DNA from: G965205525 sp965205525
Lineage (GTDB): Bacteria; Pseudomonadota; Gammaproteobacteria; JABABF01
DNA: 64,000 nt
Direction: 5' to 3'
Assembly: GCA_965205525.1 (NCBI GenBank)
Contig: OZ242171.1
Location: forward strand, 1,798,001-1,862,000
Positions 57,025 to 64,000 of the stretch are shown here, in pieces. The notes below the pieces were generated by a model that worked only from the letters and a program-made list of their open reading frames with translations, did not search any database and was not told the origin of the DNA. How positions within the stretch are numbered: position 1 is the first letter of the stretch; every line of letters begins with the position of its first letter. A program made the position numbers and the translations under genes.

Positions 57025-57789
57025 TCACCTGAATATATGGCTGGAATGGTACTCTAAAAACTTCTTGTCAGGGGAAAATCTATCTGGGATGGCTATGCGC
57101 TTGCCATCATATTTATTGATGAAGTCCAGTTTCTTGGGCTCTTTTTTTACTTTCTCTCGCAGCTCCTCCGATACCTTGACCCGATAATCCGGGGTGACCG
57201 TGATGAGCCCTTTGTCAAAAGCTCGGTCGTGCAGCGTATTGAGGGCAAGCCCATTGCTGGGATTTAGACGCTGCTCCCGATGTTCGCTCCAAGGCATGAT
57301 ATGGCTTGCATTGAGTAGTGCTGGAACGGGTATGCCAGTGATACAGCATTTATTGTCGTAGGAGGCAAGAACCGCCGACCGAAATAAATCCTGGCCTATC
57401 CTTGTGTTGATTATTCTCTCCGCCTCTCTGCCTTCTATTGGCCGGATAGTGTCTGGCTCTGAAATTGACCATTTTGGCAGGTGCTTTAAAAGGGCCTCGC
57501 TCTTAGCAAGGAGGGCGGTGGGCAGCTTGCGAAATTCATCCCATACTTCCTTCTCCACTTTGCTTCCATGAGCGAGTCCTGTGATTCCTATCTTGATCTG
57601 CTCGGGGTCATGATGCGCCAAGTTGAACATCTTCTTGGCCAGAGAAGCAGGTGTGCGCCCCAATAAAGAGGCCACTTTTTGTATTTCCTGATTCCCGGCA
57701 TGGATTTTTCCAAAAGGAATACGGCAATACAGATTAAAAGCTATCAGCACCTCTTCCCGGTTCCAATCTTTCCCATGCCGGCTGAGCAT
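57025..57789 (-). CDS. HNH endonuclease
   Basis: The 254-aa protein begins with a helical DNA-binding-like region (HGKDWNREEVLIAFNLYC, LLGRTPASLAKKM). It ends with an HNH domain: CCITG, NASHIMPWSEH, NPSNGLALNTLHDRAFD, and PDYRVKVSEEL. Such proteins are usually annotated as putative restriction endonucleases. It is the second HNH gene in this patch and lies 35 bp from the 3' end of glyS, on the same strand. Confidence 0.85.
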   Translation of the reverse strand: MLSRHGKDWNREEVLIAFNLYCRIPFGKIHAGNQEIQKVASLLGRTPASLAKKMFNLAHHDPEQIKIGITGLAHGSKVEKEVWDEFRKLPTALLAKSEALLKHLPKWSISEPDTIRPIEGREAERIINTRIGQDLFRSAVLASYDNKCCITGIPVPALLNASHIMPWSEHREQRLNPSNGLALNTLHDRAFDKGLITVTPDYRVKVSEELREKVKKEPKKLDFINKYDGKRIAIPDRFSPDKKFLEYHSSHIFR

Positions 57790-57823
57790 TTTTATCTATA
57801 TGCTATACAAGAGGAGCCGCACA

Positions 57824-60800
57824 TCATGTTCTAGTTTTTCTCCAATCGTAGTATTGATAGTATTCGGAATCGCTGCCGTCACCCGACATCTGTCCCGTGA
57901 ATTCTACTCCGATCTTAAAATAGCGATGCGCTATCGGATTGGATGCCCTGTGATTATGTACAAATACGAAATCGTTGCCAAATCGTTCGGGATACCAAAA
58001 ACAATCACACGCAGAAAATAATATTCCGCTAATACCCTTATGATCTTTATCCAGTAACCTTATAACCATTTCTGGCATTTCTGAAATAAAATGTCGGTGT
58101 ATCGCACTATAGTTTCGGCCCTCATTTATTGCGATAATAAAAGATTGGTCTTCTTTTATTATTCCCTGTTCAACATAGCCCCTGTATTTGTGCAATTTGT
58201 CTTTGATTATCTTTTCATATATAGGCAGAATGTCTTCAACACTGAGTCGCTCTTCAGATCCATCAGGGTGCCCTTCCTTAGCATTCGGTTTAGGAACCTC
58301 CCTTCTCTTTGCAGGATTAGAGCCTGTTGTTTCAATCCATATTTTCTGTCCATTTTCAGAAATCAGGATATCGGGTCCCTCATTCTTATCCTTACCAAGG
58401 ACCCTATCCCTGCGGGGTACGAGCTGAAAGCCTTTATCTATAAGAATGGCCGATAAATACATTTCCCAAAACCTTGCATGGAAATTCTTTTTAAGATCAC
58501 TCTTGAAATTACTGTCGGCAAAGGGTTCAAATCTCTTCCAAAGATCAAGACAAAGGTTTTTTGCTTCTAGCAACTGAGGATTATCGGTATCCCTTATGTC
58601 ATAATAGAGTTTGTCTTCTGTGCCTTGCAGGTCCGTGTCATATTCAAAAAATCCTCTGTCCAACTTCGCCTTCTCGGCATCAACCGAGGGGATGCCCGCA
58701 ACATCAGAGAAAAGCCTGCACAAGGACTGCAGCAATGCCAGTCTATTATTTCTCAGTGCCTGATTGTCGGACATTACCAGCACTTCATCAAAGAAAGAAT
58801 CCACCAATGGCTTGAGCGAAGCAAGAGACCTTAAAGATTCAATGTACTTCTCCTGCTTCAGGAGTGGGTCAATTTCTCTCCGTTTGACTGCAATCGCACT
58901 AAAAAGCTCTCTCTCTGTATTTTCCGACAGAAGGTCTTGAACCACCGCTTGTGGGATTTCCATTTTCTCTGCCTGCTTGGAAAGAATATTAGATGCCCGC
59001 TTGTAGGCAATGGAGAGTGCCTCCGCCTGGGCCAGCAGGCTAAATCTCTGCACCGCCTGTACTCTTTTGATCATATTTAGAGGGCGGCCAATCTTCAGAT
59101 CATCCACCACGGTGAAAACATCTTTTGACATCCTTTGTTCTTGATACAACCCGATCAGGCGCCTCATAATGAAATTAAGTGCCCTTTCCACAGATGCCTC
59201 TGCGCTGTCCCCCTGTGGCAGTAATTCCCCATAGCCATTGTGGGCACGCCGCAGCCATTCTCGCAAATCTAAGTCCCAGCTCCTATCTACAAGGAGACGC
59301 AGTATGCCGAATGCCCCTCGTCTCAGTCCAAAGGGGTCGCCAGAGCCGCTCGGTTTCATGCCTGCACCAAAGAATCCCGCCATGGTATCCAGCCTGTCAG
59401 CAAGGACTAGGACTGCTCCGTATTCACTCCTCGGCAGTGCATCGTCTCGACCTTTAGGCTGGTAATGCTCTGCTATCGCATTGGCAGCTTCTTCTGATTC
59501 TTTATCAAGTTTTGCATATTCACGGCCGATCACCCCTTGGAGTTCTGGGAACTCTTTCACCATTCCGGTGACAAGGTCCGCCTTGGCAAGACGAGCAGCG
59601 CGCGTCGCGGTCTGAGGATCAATTTTCAGCTCCTTTGCAAGGGCAGCGGCAAGCTTTTCCATACGCTCCGATTTGTCGTACATGGTGCCAAGGCCTTGGC
59701 GGAATACAATGCCCTTCAGGTCATCCCGATATTCCTCTAATCGCCGCTGGCGATCTTGTGTAAAGAAGAAATTTGCATCCTCTAGCCGAGCGTGAAGGAC
59801 GCGCTCGTTGCCTGTCACTATCGTACTTGAATTCGATTCCCCTGACCCCCGCTCTTTCATATCACCTGTCACTGGCTTTTCATTCGTACTTGAATTCTCT
59901 TCCTCTGACTCCTGCTCTTCTATATTAGCAACAAAAATAAAGGAAGAGATTAATTTCGAAGGTTTAAGTGACAAAAGTCTAAATATAGGAAAATATCGCT
60001 GATGATGCTGCATTACGGTGACAATAATATCATCCGGAAGCTCTAAGAATTTCTTATCAAACTCTCCTTCCAATACTGCCGGCCATTCTACCAGAGAAGT
60101 TATTTCATCCAATAAAGAAAATTCTTTTGGTGGAATCGTTTGAATAGGGTTTCCTTTATTAGAATCTCTTGATATTATTACTGTTCTTATAACTTTTCTA
60201 ACTATATCGTGCGCCCGACTGTCAAAATCAGCGATTACCTTTGCTTCATATAACTTCTTTTTATAACTCCGAACATCTTCCAGTTTGATTTCATCTGGCG
60301 CTATAAATCTATGGCCCCGGGTAGTATTCCCGGTTGTTACATCAAGAATATTCGTTTTCACTATTTTGCTTTTAATTAGCTTATCCTCTTCCCGTTTATC
60401 CAGCAGCAAAACGGCCCAGTGCACGGGTCGGACCCATTCCTCATCGCCATCTCCCCAGCGCATGGTGCGTTTTGCCGGCAGGTTCTTCAGGGCCTTTCTG
60501 ATAACCTCCGGGAGAACATCCTGCAAGTCCGGCTGCTTTGCCTCTTTTAGAGCGACCAGGTAGTCGCCTTTGCGAACAAGGCCGCCGTTTCTTCCTGGCT
60601 CCTTGCCATCGCCAAATTCCGCCAAGCTTTTCAGGGGTGGGATTTTTTTGATGCCCTGCTTTTTTGCAAAACCTGCGCCAGCCTCGGTGGGAATTCCGCT
60701 ATCGTCGTAAGCTCTTGCAATGGGCGGACCTTTTATTTCCTGAATTTCTACACCCTTGTCCTCCGCCTTTTTATGCAACGAGAGTATCTGCACTGCCAGT

Positions 60801-61054
60801 CGCCTAGGGGTGGCGTAGGTATGCACCTCCGCTCCCGCTCTGAAATTGATTACACCGCTCTGCTTTAGGCCTTCCCATACTCCGTCTCCGAATGCTTTTT
60901 CCAGTGTGGTGAGCTCTAGCGGCGGCAGCTCCTCTGTGCCAATTTCTACCAAGATGTCGTAGGTCACCTGGGAATTTTCGGGCTGTTTCGCCCGCTGTTT
61001 CCCCTGCACATTATCTTTGCTCTGCTGCTCCTTGCTTTTCTTTCCCAAACTCAC
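57824..61054 (-). CDS. glyS: Glycyl-tRNA synthetase beta subunit with a nuclease-like C-terminal extension
   Basis: The GTG at 61054 overlaps the glyQ stop. Residues about 32-793 are standard GlyS: DILVEIGTEELPP, MRWGDGDEEWVRPVHWAVLL, and DEVLVMSDNQALRNNRLALL near the usual end. The family normally has about 690 aa. Here about 283 extra residues follow. They contain a PD-(D/E)XK-like pattern: E864, D895 in GPDILI, and E908 in IWIETT, with threonine 910 where lysine is usual. An acidic insertion of about 35 residues (about 375-415) also stands out. GlyS with GlyQ charges tRNA-Gly and must function, so the extension is tolerated. It could be a captured restriction gene. Confidence 0.9.
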   Translation of the reverse strand: MSLGKKSKEQQSKDNVQGKQRAKQPENSQVTYDILVEIGTEELPPLELTTLEKAFGDGVWEGLKQSGVINFRAGAEVHTYATPRRLAVQILSLHKKAEDKGVEIQEIKGPPIARAYDDSGIPTEAGAGFAKKQGIKKIPPLKSLAEFGDGKEPGRNGGLVRKGDYLVALKEAKQPDLQDVLPEVIRKALKNLPAKRTMRWGDGDEEWVRPVHWAVLLLDKREEDKLIKSKIVKTNILDVTTGNTTRGHRFIAPDEIKLEDVRSYKKKLYEAKVIADFDSRAHDIVRKVIRTVIISRDSNKGNPIQTIPPKEFSLLDEITSLVEWPAVLEGEFDKKFLELPDDIIVTVMQHHQRYFPIFRLLSLKPSKLISSFIFVANIEEQESEEENSSTNEKPVTGDMKERGSGESNSSTIVTGNERVLHARLEDANFFFTQDRQRRLEEYRDDLKGIVFRQGLGTMYDKSERMEKLAAALAKELKIDPQTATRAARLAKADLVTGMVKEFPELQGVIGREYAKLDKESEEAANAIAEHYQPKGRDDALPRSEYGAVLVLADRLDTMAGFFGAGMKPSGSGDPFGLRRGAFGILRLLVDRSWDLDLREWLRRAHNGYGELLPQGDSAEASVERALNFIMRRLIGLYQEQRMSKDVFTVVDDLKIGRPLNMIKRVQAVQRFSLLAQAEALSIAYKRASNILSKQAEKMEIPQAVVQDLLSENTERELFSAIAVKRREIDPLLKQEKYIESLRSLASLKPLVDSFFDEVLVMSDNQALRNNRLALLQSLCRLFSDVAGIPSVDAEKAKLDRGFFEYDTDLQGTEDKLYYDIRDTDNPQLLEAKNLCLDLWKRFEPFADSNFKSDLKKNFHARFWEMYLSAILIDKGFQLVPRRDRVLGKDKNEGPDILISENGQKIWIETTGSNPAKRREVPKPNAKEGHPDGSEERLSVEDILPIYEKIIKDKLHKYRGYVEQGIIKEDQSFIIAINEGRNYSAIHRHFISEMPEMVIRLLDKDHKGISGILFSACDCFWYPERFGNDFVFVHNHRASNPIAHRYFKIGVEFTGQMSGDGSDSEYYQYYDWRKTRT
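59822..59920 (-). repeat. 63-bp in-frame tandem duplication inside glyS
   Basis: The stretch CGTACTTGAATTCGATTCCC at 59822 and its continuation recur as CGTACTTGAATTCTCTTCCT at 59885, 63 bp (21 codons) away. The duplication encodes the acidic/serine-rich insertion (EEQESEEENSS ... MKERGSGESNSS). Confidence 0.75.
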
Positions 61055-62028
61055 TGCACTTTTGCGGCAGGCGATATGCCCGCCGCCTCTCGCTGCTTAT
61101 AGTAAGTGTGCGCTGTAGTGCTGGCCAGCTTGCGCACCCGCAGGATGTAGTTCTGTCGCTCTGCTACCGAGATGGCCTTGCGCGCATCTAGCAAGTTGAA
61201 TAAATGCGATGCTTTAATTACCTGCTCATAGGCAGGCAGAGGAAGATCTTTTTCATTCAGCCCCATGCAGATCTTTTCATGATCATCAAATTGGCGAAAT
61301 AGGATTTCGGTGTCGGCCTCCTCAAAGTTGTAGCGGGACATCTCCCGCTCATTCTGGCGAAAAATCTCTCCGTATGTGAGTGCGCCGGTTTTGTCTTTGC
61401 TCCACACCAGATCGTAGACACTATCCTTTTCCTGCAGGTATAGGGCCAGACGCTCCAGGCCGTAGGTAATCTCGCCGCTCACCGGGCGGCATTCCAGCTC
61501 ACCCACCTGCTGGAAGTAGGTGAATTGGGTTATCTCCATGCCGTCTAGCCACACTTCCCAGCCCAAGCCCCAGGCACCCAGAGTCGGCGATTCCCAGTTG
61601 TCTTCCACGAAACGAATGTCGTGTTCCTTGGGATTGATGCCTAATTTGCAAAGGGAGTTCAAGTAGATTTCCTGGATTTCCTTCGGCGAGGGCTTCAACA
61701 GCACCTGAAACTGGTAGTAGTGCTGCAGGCGATTGGGGTTGTCGCCGTAGCGTCCGTCTGTCGGGCGGCGACAGGACTGCACATAGGCGGCGTGCCAAGG
61801 TTCTGGACCGATGGCCCGCAGGAAAGTCGCCGGATGAAAGGTGCCCGCGCCGATTTCCATATCCAAAGGCTGCAGGATGGCGCAGCCCTGCTCGGCCCAG
61901 AAATCTTGCAGTTTGGAAATCAGAGCCTGAAAGGTGGCCGGTTTTTGTGACGCAACTGCCATGGCCCGGCCAGGCTTATTGGTGCCGCTCTCGCTGTCGG
62001 CGCTAGGTTTCTGTGATTTGGCCGTCAT
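61051..62028 (-). CDS. glyQ: Glycyl-tRNA synthetase alpha subunit
   Basis: The conserved core begins TFQALISKLQDFWAEQGCAI and includes EIGAGTFHPATFLRAIGPEPW, EDNWESPTLGAWGLGWEVWL and ITYGLERLALYL. The start is uncertain: ATGs at 62028 and 61962 are both possible without a clear Shine-Dalgarno site, and the frame stays open to 62184. Its stop overlaps the glyS GTG. It forms the alpha2beta2 glycyl-tRNA synthetase with GlyS. Confidence 0.95.
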   Translation of the reverse strand: MTAKSQKPSADSESGTNKPGRAMAVASQKPATFQALISKLQDFWAEQGCAILQPLDMEIGAGTFHPATFLRAIGPEPWHAAYVQSCRRPTDGRYGDNPNRLQHYYQFQVLLKPSPKEIQEIYLNSLCKLGINPKEHDIRFVEDNWESPTLGAWGLGWEVWLDGMEITQFTYFQQVGELECRPVSGEITYGLERLALYLQEKDSVYDLVWSKDKTGALTYGEIFRQNEREMSRYNFEEADTEILFRQFDDHEKICMGLNEKDLPLPAYEQVIKASHLFNLLDARKAISVAERQNYILRVRKLASTTAHTYYKQREAAGISPAAKVQ

Positions 62029-62322
62029 GGACTGGTATCGGAAATCGTTCTGCTCGTTTCGGAGGCCCGCGGCCGCGCACGGCTCAGTGACCGCTGAAGG
62101 CTCAATTATAAGCACCATCCCCGCCGGGTGCGGAGATTTGAATCGCCGCAGGCAGCGTTTGGGTGCATTTTGGCATCTGTGCAATCGCCAAGCACGGTAC
62201 TATGTGCCTTTTGTAACGGGAAATGGCAGTGGCAGCCTGCGCACGGCTCTCCAGCCAGACTGCGTGCCAGTACCCCCGAAACAGGAAGCGGCGGCGGCAG
62301 GGATTGCCCGCGAAAGACACTT

Positions 62323-63219
62323 ATGGCCACATTGAAAGAACGCATTCTGGCGATACTGCTGCATGTTCTCCTGCGGGGGCTGGCCCTTCTGCCGCTGCGA
62401 TTTATGCGGCTGTGCGGCATAGGGCTGGGGCGGATGCTGTGGCTGCTTCACACCGCCCCGAGACGGACAGCAGAGACGAACCTGGCTCTGTGCTTTCCTG
62501 AACAGCCGGTGGCTTGGCGACGGGCGCTGGCCCGGGACAGCCTTGCCCATTTCGGCATGGGGCTGGCCGAGCTGCCCGCTGTGTGGACCTGGCCCCGGGC
62601 CCGGCTGCTGAACAAAGTAAAGAGCGCAGAAGGGCTTTCGCTGATGCGACAGGCAGAGGCGGCGAAGCGGGGCACACTGCTGCTTGCGCCCCATCTCGGC
62701 AACTGGGAATTCTTAGCTGTTTATGTGCCCAGCCAACTGGCAGACACTCCGACCTTTATTTACAAGCCGCCCCGGGGGTGGGGGGATGCGGAGCTGCAAC
62801 GTATTCGGGGGCGAGGCGGGGCAGTGCCAATGCATGGAGACCGGCGCGGGCTGGCAGGTCTGCTGCAGACACTCCGGGCAGGAAAGACAGCGGTGATACT
62901 CCCAGACCAGGAGCCGGCGCCGGAGGCCGGCACGGAGGCACCTTTCTTCGGGGTGTCGGCGCTGACGGCCAATTTGTCTGTAAAGATGGCCCAACGCACT
63001 GAGGCCCGCGTTCTATGCTGTTTTATTCTGCGCACACCCGGGGGGTTTACACCGGTCATCCGGGAAGCGGATGCCGACATTTATACGGCGGATATGAAGA
63101 CCGCAGTGAGTGCCCTGAACCGCAGCCTGGAGGATTGCGTGCGCCAGGCGCCCGAGCAGTACCTATGGACATACAAACGCTTCAAGCACACGCTGCGAAA
63201 GGAAGGACGACAGTACTAG
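62323..63219 (+). CDS. Lipid A biosynthesis (lauroyl) acyltransferase, LpxL/HtrB type
   Basis: The 298-aa product from ATG 62323 has an N-terminal membrane helix and the LPLAT catalytic motif H124-LGNW-E129 (HX4E). GTAVILPDQEP-like and LWTYKRFKH segments follow. Enzymes of this family add a secondary acyl chain to lipid A. It is divergent from glyQ, an arrangement also seen in pseudomonads. Confidence 0.9.
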   Translation: MATLKERILAILLHVLLRGLALLPLRFMRLCGIGLGRMLWLLHTAPRRTAETNLALCFPEQPVAWRRALARDSLAHFGMGLAELPAVWTWPRARLLNKVKSAEGLSLMRQAEAAKRGTLLLAPHLGNWEFLAVYVPSQLADTPTFIYKPPRGWGDAELQRIRGRGGAVPMHGDRRGLAGLLQTLRAGKTAVILPDQEPAPEAGTEAPFFGVSALTANLSVKMAQRTEARVLCCFILRTPGGFTPVIREADADIYTADMKTAVSALNRSLEDCVRQAPEQYLWTYKRFKHTLRKEGRQY

Positions 63220-63324
63220 CGGCAGGACAGGTTGCCTTTGCAGATAGCCTCATCTATATTGGCAGCCATTCTCCGGCCTTGTTTTTGTGGCGAGCCGGAG
63301 CACTGATTGAATGCGGAGAAAGGC

Positions 63325-64000
63325 ATGGATCTCAAACTGCAGGGCAAGACTGCGATTATCACCGGCGGCAACGGCGGTATCGGCAGAGGCCTGACACTGG
63401 GCTTTGCCGCCGAGGGCTGCAACACAGTTATCGCCGCCCGAGATACGGCAAAGGCACAGGAGGTTATCCGCGATGCGGAGACCGAGGGGGTGTCGGGCAA
63501 GGTAATCGCTGTGGCCACGGATGTGACCGAGCAGAATTCTGTGGAGAACATGATCGCCGAGACCCTGGCGGCCTTCGGCAGCATTGATGTGCTGGTAAAC
63601 AATTCCGGGGGCGTGGCGATGCCCGGCCCCTTTGAAGAGCAGAAACCGGAGGATGCGGAATGGGAGTTTGCGCTGAACATTCGGGGGGTTTATCACTGCG
63701 CCCGGGCGGCGGCGCGGCATATGCTGGCACAGGGCAGCGGCAGCATTGTCAATATTTCCTCCAACTCGTCACTGCTGGGAGAGGCGGGAAATAATGTGGC
63801 CAACTACGCCGCCTGCAAGGGTTATGTGAACTCCCTGACCAAGGCACTGGCATACGAATGGGCAGAAAAGGGCGTGCGCGTGAACAACATCGCCCCAGGG
63901 TGGATTGTGCCCTGGGAGTCTCATCAAGTCTCCAGCAACAGCTTCTGGAAGCGATTCGGGTTTGAGCTGTTCGGCACACCGGAGGAGATGGCAAAGCAGG
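63325..64000 (+). CDS. Short-chain dehydrogenase/reductase (3' end outside window)
   Basis: The ATG at 63325 follows GGAGAAAGG. The visible 225 residues contain the cofactor motif TGGNGGIGRGL, DVLVNNSGG, the catalytic serine region NISSNSS and the YAACK catalytic Tyr/Lys motif, then NNIAPGWIVPWES. These are the features of classical SDR enzymes using NAD(P)H. The substrate cannot be inferred. Confidence 0.92.
   Translation, partial: MDLKLQGKTAIITGGNGGIGRGLTLGFAAEGCNTVIAARDTAKAQEVIRDAETEGVSGKVIAVATDVTEQNSVENMIAETLAAFGSIDVLVNNSGGVAMPGPFEEQKPEDAEWEFALNIRGVYHCARAAARHMLAQGSGSIVNISSNSSLLGEAGNNVANYAACKGYVNSLTKALAYEWAEKGVRVNNIAPGWIVPWESHQVSSNSFWKRFGFELFGTPEEMAKQ

Overview
The window looks like a chromosomal segment of a moderately GC-rich gammaproteobacterium, probably environmental or marine. 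The evidence is gene order: rpsF-rpsR-(DUF2232)-rplI-dnaB, a def-fmt-rsmB-trkA-trkH cluster next to dprA, and glyQ-glyS beside a lauroyl acyltransferase gene. These blocks are typical of Pseudomonas-like gammaproteobacteria. DsbB, GshA, an LpxL-type acyltransferase and a probable outer-membrane porin indicate a Gram-negative cell.

Layout. 1-0.6 kb: 5' end of htpX (minus) and tRNA-Thr(CGT). 0.66-17.8 kb (minus): two giant secreted repeat proteins (about 2,490 and 2,815 aa) made of Ig-like modules, one carrying two beta-propellers, followed by a Sel1-repeat protein. 17.8-20 kb: dsbB and gshA. 20.4-22.1 kb (plus): cupin and cytochrome P450. 22.2-25.8 kb: dnaB and ribosomal protein genes. 25.9-28.7 kb: porin, FMN-binding protein and PepSY membrane protein under a likely Fur-controlled promoter. 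29.1-32.3 kb: flavin monooxygenase and dprA.

32.5-49.3 kb is a defence island, all on the minus strand, inserted between dprA and def, which are normally close neighbours. In transcription order it holds hsdM, a Fic protein, a small membrane zinc-ribbon protein, a Ser/Thr kinase, hsdS, a 1,201-aa Cas13a with a six-repeat CRISPR array (type VI-A), the darT-darG DNA ADP-ribosylation toxin-antitoxin pair, and hsdR. A type I restriction-modification locus has therefore been split, and an RNA-targeting CRISPR system plus other defence modules lie between its subunits. No cas1 or cas2 is present in the window. This island is the most interesting part of the sequence.

49.7-55.4 kb (plus): def, fmt, rsmB, trkA, trkH. 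55.5-57.8 kb: a small accessory patch with two HNH nuclease genes and a repeat-rich gene broken by one in-frame stop. 57.8-62 kb (minus): glyQ and an unusual glyS whose product carries an extra C-terminal region of about 280 aa resembling a PD-(D/E)XK nuclease. 62.3-64 kb (plus): an LpxL-type acyltransferase and the start of a short-chain dehydrogenase.

All assignments come from reading sequence motifs, gene order and recalled family features. No database search was run.
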